The position numbers and the translations under genes are program-made. 64,000 bases of DNA from Anaerosporobacter mobilis DSM 15930 (GTDB lineage: Bacteria; Bacillota; Clostridia; Lachnospirales; Lachnospiraceae). This document shows positions 51,518 through 62,026 of this stretch, piece by piece. The stretch lies in contig NZ_FRCP01000020.1 of NCBI RefSeq assembly GCF_900142955.1, positions 1 through 64,000 of the forward strand, written 5' to 3'. Position 1 is the stretch's first letter. Each line of letters opens with the position of its first letter. The notes beneath the pieces are model-generated. The model searched no databases. It was not told where the DNA came from and worked only from the letters and a program-made list of their open reading frames with translations.

Positions 51518-53230
51518 ATGAAAAGCTTAAAAACTAAAGTTATCGTTCCTTTGCTGTTATTAGCAATAATCGGAATTGGTTCATCCTTTATAGGATTACG
51601 TTCCTTAAAGCAGCTTGGGGTGGTGGGAAATGATATTGCAGCAAGGAAGGTTCCTATAATCATTACACTAGATGCTATCTCAGCCAATGTAGAGCAGCTA
51701 CAACAGTTATTGCTTACACATAGTGTTATGGATACAAAGGAAGATAAGCAAGAGGTCATGCAGAATATAAGTACATCAGCAGCGACTTTAAAGGCATATC
51801 TGGAAAAATATAAAGAACTTACTTCGGATGAAACTTCCTATAATCAATTGAATGATATCTATGAAGAGTATATGCAAAGCTATAAGGAAACTTTAAGTCT
51901 TAGTACTACCAATAACACTAGAGAAGTGAGCGCTAATGTAAATGGTGTACTGTCTGAACTATTTCAAAAATTAAATGTTAAAGTGCAGACTATGATTCAG
52001 CAAAATCAGGTAGATATTGGACTTGCTAAGGGAAAACAGGACAACATATATAGTAATGCAGTAATTACTGCATATGGTGTGTTGATTATTATGATACTTG
52101 TATTGTTTGCCAGTGTATTTGTAGTAATTAAGACTATTATCATACCTACGGTTGGTTATGAGAAAAAACTAAGAGAGATTACGAAAAAGATAAATGAAAA
52201 CGTAGGGGATTTAACACAACGAATCCCAGTACATACGGCAGATGAAGTAGGAAAGTTAGTAAGAGGTGTCAATCTCTTTATTGTCACACTACAAAGAATC
52301 ATGGGAGAAATCGTAACCTCTTCTATGAACTTGGATCAGACATTCTATAATGCCAATGAGAGTATTTCAAAAGCCAATGAAGATTCAGGAGATATCTCTG
52401 CAACAATGGAAGAGGTTGCGGCGACGATGGATAATGTATCGCAGACTATTAATGGAATTAACGAAAGTACAGCATCCGTAGGTGAGTCTGTGAATAAGAT
52501 AACCGGAGTAACTCGTAATATTCATGTACATACTACCAAGATGAAACAACGAGCTGAAGATTTAGAAAAAACAGCAGTCTCTAACAAATATGAAACCAAC
52601 AATATCATGGAGAATGTACTAAAACGCTTGGATCATGCCATAGAAAACAGCCAGAGTGTTGCCAGGGTAGATGAACTGACCAATGAAATTCTAGGCATCT
52701 CTGCACAGACGAATCTACTAGCGCTGAATGCCTCCATTGAGGCAGCAAGAGCAGGAGAGGCAGGGAAGGGATTTGCAGTTGTAGCGGATGAAATCAGACA
52801 ACTTGCAGAAAACAGTAGGGAGACAGCTAATAAAATTCAAAGTATAAATTCCATAGTGGTCGGTGCGGTGAACGAATTGAGCGCAAGCTCTAATGAGATC
52901 ATGGAATATATCTCATCTACTATACTACCAGATTATGATAACTATGCTGTATCAGGAAAGCAGTACTTAGAGGATGCAGGGGAAGTAAATAAAGCAATGG
53001 ATGAATTCTTAGAGAAGATGGCGGAACTATCAAAACACATTACCATTGTGGTAAATCAGATGGGAGATATCGCGCAGGCGGTTGGAGAATGTAGTCAAGG
53101 TATCACCATGTCGGCAGATAGTACTTCTAAGTTAGTAAATGAAATTAATGAAGTGTATGTGAATGTAGAATCCAGTGTGGAAGTTGTTCGTAATCTGAAA
53201 AGGCAGTCAGATGCATTTGTCAATCTATAA
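51518..53230 (+). CDS. Methyl-accepting chemotaxis protein
   Basis: A 570-residue chemoreceptor. A first membrane segment (about residues 8-25) is followed by an extracellular four-helix-type sensor of about 150 residues, a second segment (about residues 185-208), a HAMP domain and a long coiled coil. The hairpin tip that contacts CheA/CheW is present as NEILGISAQTNLLALNASIEAARAGEAGKGFAVVADEIRQLAENS (shown here only as a landmark near residues 390-435). The sensor is too small for a carbohydrate-binding fold, so a separate binding protein may report ligand. The following gene, 21 bp away, encodes such a candidate. Confidence 0.93.
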   Translation: MKSLKTKVIVPLLLLAIIGIGSSFIGLRSLKQLGVVGNDIAARKVPIIITLDAISANVEQLQQLLLTHSVMDTKEDKQEVMQNISTSAATLKAYLEKYKELTSDETSYNQLNDIYEEYMQSYKETLSLSTTNNTREVSANVNGVLSELFQKLNVKVQTMIQQNQVDIGLAKGKQDNIYSNAVITAYGVLIIMILVLFASVFVVIKTIIIPTVGYEKKLREITKKINENVGDLTQRIPVHTADEVGKLVRGVNLFIVTLQRIMGEIVTSSMNLDQTFYNANESISKANEDSGDISATMEEVAATMDNVSQTINGINESTASVGESVNKITGVTRNIHVHTTKMKQRAEDLEKTAVSNKYETNNIMENVLKRLDHAIENSQSVARVDELTNEILGISAQTNLLALNASIEAARAGEAGKGFAVVADEIRQLAENSRETANKIQSINSIVVGAVNELSASSNEIMEYISSTILPDYDNYAVSGKQYLEDAGEVNKAMDEFLEKMAELSKHITIVVNQMGDIAQAVGECSQGITMSADSTSKLVNEINEVYVNVESSVEVVRNLKRQSDAFVNL

Positions 53231-53251
53231 GCAGGAAAAGGAGAAGGTGCG

Positions 53252-54235
53252 ATGAGAACAAAATTATTAGCAATCATTCTTGCGGGAATGCTTGTAGGGA
53301 TGAATACAGTTCCTGTTTTGGCGACTGAGATAGACACACAAGAGATAGGACAGGAAAACGATAAAACTACAGACAATGAAACGAGTGCAGGAAACGGGAG
53401 TAATCTTGTGGACGTAGATGTGATTGATTTGTCCCTACATTCAGAGACTAGTGGAGACTTCTCAGCGGTATATTCCTATGAGAATCCATTTAAAGGAAAA
53501 GATACCTCTCAAGGTGTTATTCTAGAATTCTATGCAAAGCCAACTTGGGAGGTTCATGAGCTTGGGACAATATTTGCATTTAATGGTAGTGGAGAATACG
53601 AAGGTAAATTATATTTCACACCTGGTTCTTATCTAGGATTTAATAGTGCGGCATTTGGTGGCTATTTTGATGCTAATCTCTTCAATTATACCATTGTTAA
53701 GGATTATATTAAGGATGGAGCTAAGATACGTATTGAAATCCTTCCTAGCGGTTTCTCTGTATATTCTAATGATGAACTGTGCTATGACCAGACGATTCTT
53801 GATAATCCAGAGGCAGGTGCAGGCGATTTCACATCAACATCAGATTTCTCAGGTGTACTAACTTGGATAGCTGGTGCCGATATGCTGTATCTTGGTTACG
53901 GGTCTTGGTGGAATGCAGTAGGTACGAATGAAGCAAATATTAACCTATCAGAAGTAAATTTTACTCTGAAGGATGGTACTGTTGTGATGAATCAATTGCA
54001 TGCAGATAAGGAGCTGGTGGAATCTCTTGGAGGCAGCGTTGAATCTAGTAACGGAGAAGAAACTATGGATGTGGAGCTTACACAGGTTGAAGTAGAGATA
54101 TTCGATATCAATTCAGTGGAATATGAAGGAGAATCTGTGCTACCAGTTGTAATTATAACTGTAGTTGCAGCCTTCGTAATTACCCTTGTAACCTTAATAA
54201 TTGTAACAAAGAAGCGTACGTATAAAGAAGTTTAA
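53252..54235 (+). CDS. Surface protein with a lectin-like domain, C-terminal membrane anchor
   Basis: I do not recognise a named family. The 327-residue protein has a signal peptide (cleavage near VLATE), an acidic Asn/Thr-rich linker and one beta-rich domain (about residues 55-255). That domain resembles concanavalin/LamG sandwiches (QGVILEFYAKPTW, GTIFAFNGSG, IRIEILPSGFSVYSNDELCY). A C-terminal membrane segment (VVIITVVAAFVITLVTLIIV) with a KKR stop-transfer anchors it outside. It is probably cotranscribed with the chemoreceptor gene. It may present a polysaccharide signal to the receptor (inference). Confidence 0.65.
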   Translation: MRTKLLAIILAGMLVGMNTVPVLATEIDTQEIGQENDKTTDNETSAGNGSNLVDVDVIDLSLHSETSGDFSAVYSYENPFKGKDTSQGVILEFYAKPTWEVHELGTIFAFNGSGEYEGKLYFTPGSYLGFNSAAFGGYFDANLFNYTIVKDYIKDGAKIRIEILPSGFSVYSNDELCYDQTILDNPEAGAGDFTSTSDFSGVLTWIAGADMLYLGYGSWWNAVGTNEANINLSEVNFTLKDGTVVMNQLHADKELVESLGGSVESSNGEETMDVELTQVEVEIFDINSVEYEGESVLPVVIITVVAAFVITLVTLIIVTKKRTYKEV

Positions 54236-54310
54236 TTACAGGGGTTGGGCTTAACACCCAGATTAGTTTATAGACTTATAACTAAAACGTAATAAAGAAG
54301 ATTAATATAC

Positions 54311-54358
54311 TGCGTTTATTCAATCATAATTTAAAGTGATTGGATAAACGCATTTTTA
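54311..54358 (+). terminator. Terminator before the Rhs gene
   Basis: A 16-bp stem (54311-54326 with 54337-54352, one mismatch) is followed by TTTTT. It ends the chemoreceptor unit. No convincing promoter was found between here and the Rhs start. Confidence 0.85.
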
Positions 54359-54479
54359 CTTTATTAAGCTTAAAAATAGTAAAAAATGATTATATTCGAC
54401 AGCATAAAACAGTGGTAAAATGGAAATGTGCACCTTAATTTAGGGAAAATAAAAGAAATATTACAATGGGAGGAATAAC

Positions 54480-57400
54480 ATGGAGTTATTAAAAGCAAAA
54501 AAAGCAATGTTTAAAAGACTACTGTGCTTGTTGTTATGTGTAACAATTGTTACAACTGGAATACCAATCTATTCGAGTACAGCGCATGCAGCAGAAGCAC
54601 AGACTAAGTTTGTTAAAGCAGAACCGGAGGTATTCGTACCAAGTTCTGGAGAAAAGGCGAAGATAACCTTTAATTTGGAAAGCAAGCGAAGTGTCAACAT
54701 CTATGTAAAGGATGGAAAGAAGGTAATCGCCAACATTGTTAAGGACAAGGAATACAAAGGTGGCTATGTAACCCATGAAGTGCAATGGGATGGTAAAGAT
54801 GACAATGGAAATTATGTAAACAGTGGAACCTATAAGATTATAGTGGAACCTGTAGGCAAATACAGTAAGTATAAATCTATTACCAGTGTAAGCGTTGTTG
54901 GTGATAGTAATGAAGCAATCTACATAGCACCAAATACCCAGGGAGATGTCTTCAAAGTATATGGAAAAGGCGGTAGTAAGCAAGGGATAAAGAGTGTTAA
55001 TCTATCGGTAAAGAAGAATGGAAAATCTGGAGACAGTATTACTGCAACAGTAGGGAATAATCTTTGGTACGCAGAAGTTAGCATGGCTAGTTACAGCTTA
55101 TATGATTTGAATGCCACCATTAAAAGTTCCTCAGGAACAACCACAAGCAGTATCTCTGCTGTTATGCATACTTTCCGTGTAACGGACCGTCTAGAATATC
55201 TAGCATCTGCTTATTATGGTGATTATAAGAAGGACTCTGTTATACGAAGAGATAATGGTATCTATGAAACCTATAAGAATAGTGGTGAATTAGTTGGTTC
55301 CAATCTATTAATAATTAATCCATCAAAAGATATCAAGCAAGAGATTACCAGTAACAACACAGCAACGAATCAACATCTTGGAATCATTGATCAGTTGCAA
55401 AGAACGGCATCCATGAATCCAGTTAGTTTAACCATGGGTAATAACTTCTATGAGAATGAGGATCTATCCATAGACGGTTATACACCACTTGTATTATCTA
55501 GATCGTATAACTCTATGGGAGAGAGCTTCCATGAGAATGGGATGAACTGGACCAATTCCTATACGTATTTCTTACAAGACTTAGGAAATACCATAGCCAT
55601 ACGATTTGAAGATGGACATATAGAATACTATACGAAGAATGAAGATGGAACCTTTGCAAAACCAGAAGGTCTGGCTAGAGAATTAAAGACCAATTCAGAC
55701 GGAACCTACACGCTAACCGTAGACGGAACTAGTATCTATGAGTTTACTGCGAACGGTAAGATCAAAGAGATTAAAGACTTGAATGGAAATACAACCACAT
55801 TCACTTATACAGACGGATTGCTCTCTAAGATAGAGAATATCAGTGGTTATTTTACATTTACATATAATACAGATGGAACCATTAAGTCTGTAAAGGATAG
55901 CGGAAGTCGTGAAATCAAATATGGATATACAGATGGACTATTAACTAGTTACACTGATGCAGAAGGTAATAAAACTACGTATTCATATGATTCCTACAAC
56001 CGATTAAGCAAAGTAGTTAGCGCCGAGAAAGTGGTATTATATGAAATTGTATATGATACATCTGATCGTGTAACTACCAAAACTATTCAGGGAAGTACCT
56101 ATACATACAGTAATAACGATAAAGGAAGAACAATTCAGTGTACCGAACCCAATGGAAATAAAATTACCTTCCGTTATACATCGGATTACCGAATTGAGTC
56201 GGAAGAATATTCTGACGGAACAATTAAGTATTATTATAAGGAAGACAGTGAGAAGACAGATAGCGGTAATGCAAAAGCCTCCTCTCAGTCTTCTAAGAAA
56301 ACAGAAAAAGTAAGCAATACAGATAAAGCAGAAGCAGATCAAAACAAAACAGAAAATACAAATAATACAGAACCAAAAGCAATTGCACTTTCTACTGCAA
56401 CAAAAGCACAAGAAGAAGTACAAATAGAAGAACAAGATGCAACTGTGGAAGAAGGAGAGAATAATGACATCTCCAACATCCTAGAACTGAAAACTAAGAA
56501 CATGAATGTCGGCACAGGGGCTGTGGAGAATAACACCCTATATCCACAATTCCATATTATTAATACCAGTGATGCAGATATTGATTTATCTGATGTAACG
56601 TTACGGTATTATTTTACAATCGATGGAGAGATGCCATTAAAATTCTACTGTGATTATGCATCCATCCATGATACGAACGTAATAGCTAAGAACATAACTG
56701 GAAAGTTTGTGAAGTTAGACACACCAGTAGATGGCGCCGACTACTATATGGAAGTAGGCTTTACTAGCGGAGCCGGAAAACTGAAACCAGGAAGTTATAC
56801 CGACATACATACAAGAATCGGAAAAAGTGATTGGAGCGTATTCAAACCGGGAGATGACTACTCACAGAATACATCAGGCGACTTAACGTACTTTGATCAA
56901 GTGGATATGTTCTATCAAGGAACATTGGTATGGGGAAAAGGCTCCATCTCAGGAGAAGGCTCAGAAGGACCATCAGATGGCAATAACGGTGGAGGAAACA
57001 ATAACGGCGGTAATAACAACGGTGGAAATAATTCCGGAAACAGCAGTCCTGAGGAAGAAGAGATTATTCCGAAAGGAAAGAATAATCTAAAACTCAAGAT
57101 GTACAATACTGGTAACAACGGTTCCTATGCGAATACCATTCATCCATTAATGAAATTAGTTAATATGGGTGAAAACATGGTGAAGCTTAGCGACGTAACC
57201 ATTCGTTACTATTACACCGCAGATGATGACAAAGCACAGAATTTCTGGTGTGATTGGTCAAGTGCAGGTGCAAGTAATATAACAGGAACCTTTAATAAGA
57301 TGGAGGAATCCTTTGAAGGAGCAGATTCCTATCTAGAAATCGGCTTTACAGAAGGAGCAAGTTACATTGATATCGGGGCAACTATAGATATCCACACCCG

Positions 57401-60400
57401 ATTTGCAAAAGACGGTTGGGGTAATTATGATCTTACCAATGACCATTCCATCAACCCAGGAACGGAATACGTAGACTGGAAGAAGGTTGATGTATTCGTT
57501 GATGGAGTTAAGGTATGGGGAGAAGATCTAATTCCTAGTGAAGAGGAAGAATTAGAAGTCGAGCATATGGATTATGCAGACAGTACTTATACACCTGTAC
57601 GTGCTGAGATGTACAATAATAACAGGGAGAGTCGAAGCAATCAGATCTCACCAAACTTCAGAATCTATAATACACAAGAAGAACCAATTAAATTATCTGA
57701 CTTAAGATTAAACTACTATTATACCGCAGATGGACCAGAAGAACAGATCTTTGAAGTAGACTGGGCAGGAATCGGAAATAGGTTCCAAACATCAGTTAAC
57801 AAAAGCGATATAACTTGTAATTTCACAGAAGTAAATGATAGTAATCTGGAAACCAAATGTGTTGCAGATATTGGCTTCACGAGAGAAGATATCGTCATAA
57901 ATCCAGGAGAGTACCTTGAACTAAAAGTAAGAATCCATAGACAAGCTTGGACGAAATACGTACAATCCAATGACTTTTCTTTAAATTCAGAAAGCAAAAC
58001 CTATGAAGAGTGGAAAAAGATTGCTGTCTTTATCGATGACCGCTGGGCATATGGTAGCATTCCATTATCCTATACCCAGATCATTGATCCAGATCCGAAT
58101 GAAGAGGAAGATACACAGTATCCAGTAGAATCCAAAGAATCTTATGGTTCAAGTACGGATAAGGCAGGTAATTCTACAGGATATACGTATGATGACAATG
58201 GAAATATCACATCTGTAGTGGATGCCATGGGGAATACCACAACGAATACTTATAATAAAAGAGGCCAAATCACAAGTACAACGGATGCCCTATGTAATAC
58301 AACAAAGTATGACTATGATAGTAAAGGAAACCTTACATCTGTAACAGACGCCCTAGGTAATACAACGAAGTATACCTATAATTCCAAAGGATATCTTACG
58401 AAGGAAACAAGAGCAGATGGAAGTACAGAAACAAGAACCTACGATAGCAAAGGAAATATAGAGACCATAACGGATGGAGAAGGAAATACCGTAACATACG
58501 ATTATGATGTACTTAACCAAGTGACCAACTACACCGATGCCAATGGTGGTATAACAAAGTATGCGTATTCCTTGAATGGTAATGTTACAAAGATTACGGA
58601 TGCCTTGGGGAACGAGGCAAAGACATCCTATAACAAAGATGGTCAAGTTCTAACAGAGACTGATAAGAATGGAGGTATCACTTCTTATGCATATGATAAG
58701 ACTACGGGATATCTTAGCCAGACAACCAATGCATTAGCAGGTAAAGAAAGCTATCAATATGACAAGATGGGAAATCTGTCAAAAGTAACAGCACCAGATG
58801 GCGGAATCATTACCTATACTTACGATGTATTCGGTAGAGTAGAGAGTGAAACGGATGCCCTAGGTGGTAAGATTACGTATACCTATGATAAGAACGGGAA
58901 TACCCTACAAGAAAAAGACGAATTAGGCAATGTAACAACCTATACTTATGATAAGTTAGAACGCGTGATTACACAAACTGATGCTGCTAAGAATACAATC
59001 ACCTATGAATATGATGCCCTTGGAAGAACGGTAAAAGAAACCGATGCACAAGGTGGTGAAACCAAGTATACCTACGATAAACTAGGCAATGTAGTAGGTA
59101 CAACGGATGCCAATGGACAAGTAACGAAAGACACTTACAATAAGGTTGGGCTCCTTGAAAGTACAACTGACGCAGAAGGCAATAAGATTAGCTACGAATA
59201 TGACGCAGAAGGTAGAAGGACAAAGGAGACCGACGCAGAGGGTAATGCTACCACTTGGAAGTATGATAAGAATGGAAACATCACCAAGACAACCGATGCC
59301 AATGGACATAGTACGTCTTATACCTATGATAAAGAGAATCAAGTAACTTCTATTAAAGATGCTGAAGGCAATATGATTCAATATGAATATGATGCAAGTG
59401 GTAATACCACATCGGAAACCGATGTCCTAGGCTACAAGACAAGCTATACCTATGATGCCCTTGGAAACCAAACCAGCATAACCAATGCTCTAGGTAAGGT
59501 AAGCAAGAACGAATACAATTCAAGTAGCTTATTAACAAAAGAGACGGATGCGAATGGTAATGTTACAACCTATGAATATGACAAGAATGGTAATCTAAGT
59601 AAGAAAGCGGATGCCCTAGGTGCAGTAATCAGTTATACCTATGATAAAGCAAGTCAACTAATAGAAGAAGTAGATGCTCTTGGTTCTAAGACAACCTATA
59701 CCCATGATACAAGAGGAAATGTACTTGTTAAGACAGATGCCAAAGGAAACAAGACTTCGTATGATTACAATAAGTCTGGTAATCTTACTAAAGTAACGGA
59801 TGCTAGTGTCAATGGTGGCATTGACACTGGGAATGTAACGAAATACAGCTATGATAAGCTTGGCAATCTTACAGAACAAAAACGAGTAGGAAAGAGCTCT
59901 GACAAGGATCAAACAACTACCTATGAATACGATAAGAACGGAAACTTAACTAAGTTAACTGACCCTACAGGGGAAAGTATAACCTATGCTTACGATGCAG
60001 ATGGAAAGCTTACAAAGGAAGTCCAGAAAGACGGAACAACCACAAAGTATACTTACGATAAGGTTGGCAATCAAAAGAAGATAACGTATAGTGATAACCG
60101 TAGTGTAAGTTATACATACACAAGTACCGATCAAGTTAAGACAATGACAGACTGGAATGGTACGACTACTTATGAATACGATGCTAACGGACAAGTTACT
60201 AAAGTAACAGATGGTAATAACCAAACAATCGAATACACTTGGACGAAGTTAGGGCAGAAGAAGTCCATTAAGTATCCAACAAGCGATAGTGTAAGCTATA
60301 CCTATGATAATAACGGTAATCTTACCAAGGTAACTGATACGAACGGCGGAGTTACTAACTACACATACGATGCATTAAATCAAGTGAAGACCAAGAAACT

Positions 60401-62015
60401 TCCGAATGGTGCAGAGTCTACTTACACCTATGACAAGAACGGTTGGCTGACACAGAGGGAAGAAACAAGTAATGGAGCTTCAAAGCAAAGCTACGCTTAC
60501 GAATACGATAAGAATGGAAACCGTACAAAAGAAACGAAAGTTTCTTCTGGAACAACGGAAACCACCCGTTATACCTATGATGTATTAAATCAATTGACAA
60601 GCGTAGTGGACAAGAATGGAACGAGAAACTATGCATTCGATGAGTTTAATAACAGAACGGTAAAAGAAGAGATTGGTAAGGAAACTACTCAGTATACGTA
60701 TAATAACTTAAACCAGTTAGTTGAGACAGTACAAGGGTCGACGGTTACAACCTATGACTATGATAAGCGAGGAAATGTAGCAGAGGTTGAAGAAAACGGA
60801 GATACAAAACAAACCTATGTCTTTGATTCTACCAACAAGATGTCTAAGGTAGTAACCTATAAGGATAGTACTAGTGGAAGTGGAACCAGAGAGACGGTAA
60901 CAACTAAGTATGCTTATGATGGTGTAGGAAACCGTGTTAATACTAAGGTTGAATTGAATGGTAGTGTAACAAATAATACAACCTATGTGGTGGACGAAGA
61001 ATCTTCCTACAATGATATCATCATGGCAAAGGATAGTGTAAGTGGAAAGACATCCATCTTTACCTTCTCGGATGAAGTAATCAGTGTTGAAACATCTGGA
61101 AATATAAGCTATTATAGAAATGATGAAAAGCATAGTGTAACGGATATCCTTGATATGACTGGTAAGGTAAAGGCAACCATTGAGTATGACGAATATGGTG
61201 TGATTGCAAATCCAGAAGTAGTAAGTGCAGGCGGTAATATCTTTGCTTATACAGGACATGTATATGAGGAGAGTACGGGGCTGTATTATGCGAAGGCAAG
61301 GTATTATGATGCGGGGATTGGTCGGTTTGTAAGTGAGGATAGTTATAAGGGCGAAGCGAATGATCCTGCGAGTTTGAATCTGTATGGATATGTTAAGAAT
61401 AATCCTGTTAATTATGTAGATTCGAGTGGATACTATGCAGAAGTAATAGTAGGATTTGGTGCACTTGTCATTTTATTATTGTATTATACAGGGGTATCAA
61501 TGAAAGTTACAGGTGAGTTTTTTAGTTCAGGAAAAGCTAATGAGCTGTTGAAAAATGTAAAAACAGTAATATGTGATGGAGTTACCTATACAGTAAAAAA
61601 ATTCAAGCAGAAATTTTCAAAAGAACTTGAGTGGAAAGCCATTGCACCGCCTAGTGTAAAATTAGCAAATACGGTAACTAAATCTAAAGGTAATAAAAAA
61701 GAAGAAAAATCTGGAGAAAAAGCTGTTAAACCTGAAGCAGCTGTCTTAGGTAGTAAAAAACATGGTATTAGGTGGAAAGAGGGAAAAGCAAGAGCAAAAG
61801 CTGAAAATAAACCACAAGGACAATGGGCAAGAGAAGATATAGATTATGCAACTAAAATGGCAAATTCTTTAAAACCAAAAGAAAGCGGGTATTTTAAGTT
61901 GCCAAAAGGGTCAAAATCTATAGTCTATATGCCTGACGGAAGAGTAATACAAGCCACATTAATGTGGCTTAGGAATAACGGGACAGGAACATGGCATGGC
62001 TATCCAATGCCTTAG
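54480..62015 (+). CDS. Rhs/YD-repeat polymorphic toxin protein with three internal CBM3 domains
   Basis: A 2511-residue exported protein. After a signal peptide come a FlgD-like Ig domain (about residues 55-135), an Rhs N-terminal region with the DUF6531-like stretch GYTPLVLSRSYNSMGESF (near residue 335) and first YD repeats (to about 590). An acidic linker leads to three CBM3 modules (about 661-821, 868-1017, 1037-1196); the first two are separated by a GGGNNNGG linker. The main YD-repeat shell (about 1220-2170) and the Rhs core (YTGHVYEESTGLYYAKARYYDA, near 2258) follow. A membrane-like segment and a toxin-like tip (about 2400-2511) end it. Each CBM3 keeps the Arg and Trp of the cellulose-binding strip (TRFAKDGW in module 2). 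The start has GGGAGG upstream. An immunity candidate follows at once. Confidence 0.9.
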   Translation: MELLKAKKAMFKRLLCLLLCVTIVTTGIPIYSSTAHAAEAQTKFVKAEPEVFVPSSGEKAKITFNLESKRSVNIYVKDGKKVIANIVKDKEYKGGYVTHEVQWDGKDDNGNYVNSGTYKIIVEPVGKYSKYKSITSVSVVGDSNEAIYIAPNTQGDVFKVYGKGGSKQGIKSVNLSVKKNGKSGDSITATVGNNLWYAEVSMASYSLYDLNATIKSSSGTTTSSISAVMHTFRVTDRLEYLASAYYGDYKKDSVIRRDNGIYETYKNSGELVGSNLLIINPSKDIKQEITSNNTATNQHLGIIDQLQRTASMNPVSLTMGNNFYENEDLSIDGYTPLVLSRSYNSMGESFHENGMNWTNSYTYFLQDLGNTIAIRFEDGHIEYYTKNEDGTFAKPEGLARELKTNSDGTYTLTVDGTSIYEFTANGKIKEIKDLNGNTTTFTYTDGLLSKIENISGYFTFTYNTDGTIKSVKDSGSREIKYGYTDGLLTSYTDAEGNKTTYSYDSYNRLSKVVSAEKVVLYEIVYDTSDRVTTKTIQGSTYTYSNNDKGRTIQCTEPNGNKITFRYTSDYRIESEEYSDGTIKYYYKEDSEKTDSGNAKASSQSSKKTEKVSNTDKAEADQNKTENTNNTEPKAIALSTATKAQEEVQIEEQDATVEEGENNDISNILELKTKNMNVGTGAVENNTLYPQFHIINTSDADIDLSDVTLRYYFTIDGEMPLKFYCDYASIHDTNVIAKNITGKFVKLDTPVDGADYYMEVGFTSGAGKLKPGSYTDIHTRIGKSDWSVFKPGDDYSQNTSGDLTYFDQVDMFYQGTLVWGKGSISGEGSEGPSDGNNGGGNNNGGNNNGGNNSGNSSPEEEEIIPKGKNNLKLKMYNTGNNGSYANTIHPLMKLVNMGENMVKLSDVTIRYYYTADDDKAQNFWCDWSSAGASNITGTFNKMEESFEGADSYLEIGFTEGASYIDIGATIDIHTRFAKDGWGNYDLTNDHSINPGTEYVDWKKVDVFVDGVKVWGEDLIPSEEEELEVEHMDYADSTYTPVRAEMYNNNRESRSNQISPNFRIYNTQEEPIKLSDLRLNYYYTADGPEEQIFEVDWAGIGNRFQTSVNKSDITCNFTEVNDSNLETKCVADIGFTREDIVINPGEYLELKVRIHRQAWTKYVQSNDFSLNSESKTYEEWKKIAVFIDDRWAYGSIPLSYTQIIDPDPNEEEDTQYPVESKESYGSSTDKAGNSTGYTYDDNGNITSVVDAMGNTTTNTYNKRGQITSTTDALCNTTKYDYDSKGNLTSVTDALGNTTKYTYNSKGYLTKETRADGSTETRTYDSKGNIETITDGEGNTVTYDYDVLNQVTNYTDANGGITKYAYSLNGNVTKITDALGNEAKTSYNKDGQVLTETDKNGGITSYAYDKTTGYLSQTTNALAGKESYQYDKMGNLSKVTAPDGGIITYTYDVFGRVESETDALGGKITYTYDKNGNTLQEKDELGNVTTYTYDKLERVITQTDAAKNTITYEYDALGRTVKETDAQGGETKYTYDKLGNVVGTTDANGQVTKDTYNKVGLLESTTDAEGNKISYEYDAEGRRTKETDAEGNATTWKYDKNGNITKTTDANGHSTSYTYDKENQVTSIKDAEGNMIQYEYDASGNTTSETDVLGYKTSYTYDALGNQTSITNALGKVSKNEYNSSSLLTKETDANGNVTTYEYDKNGNLSKKADALGAVISYTYDKASQLIEEVDALGSKTTYTHDTRGNVLVKTDAKGNKTSYDYNKSGNLTKVTDASVNGGIDTGNVTKYSYDKLGNLTEQKRVGKSSDKDQTTTYEYDKNGNLTKLTDPTGESITYAYDADGKLTKEVQKDGTTTKYTYDKVGNQKKITYSDNRSVSYTYTSTDQVKTMTDWNGTTTYEYDANGQVTKVTDGNNQTIEYTWTKLGQKKSIKYPTSDSVSYTYDNNGNLTKVTDTNGGVTNYTYDALNQVKTKKLPNGAESTYTYDKNGWLTQREETSNGASKQSYAYEYDKNGNRTKETKVSSGTTETTRYTYDVLNQLTSVVDKNGTRNYAFDEFNNRTVKEEIGKETTQYTYNNLNQLVETVQGSTVTTYDYDKRGNVAEVEENGDTKQTYVFDSTNKMSKVVTYKDSTSGSGTRETVTTKYAYDGVGNRVNTKVELNGSVTNNTTYVVDEESSYNDIIMAKDSVSGKTSIFTFSDEVISVETSGNISYYRNDEKHSVTDILDMTGKVKATIEYDEYGVIANPEVVSAGGNIFAYTGHVYEESTGLYYAKARYYDAGIGRFVSEDSYKGEANDPASLNLYGYVKNNPVNYVDSSGYYAEVIVGFGALVILLLYYTGVSMKVTGEFFSSGKANELLKNVKTVICDGVTYTVKKFKQKFSKELEWKAIAPPSVKLANTVTKSKGNKKEEKSGEKAVKPEAAVLGSKKHGIRWKEGKARAKAENKPQGQWAREDIDYATKMANSLKPKESGYFKLPKGSKSIVYMPDGRVIQATLMWLRNNGTGTWHGYPMP

Positions 62016-62026
62016 GAGGAATAGGA

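Noticed and set aside
56037..61299. Several long minus-strand ORFs inside the Rhs gene
   Set aside because: They are mirror frames produced by the repetitive YD-repeat codons. They lack ribosome binding sites and recognisable domains.
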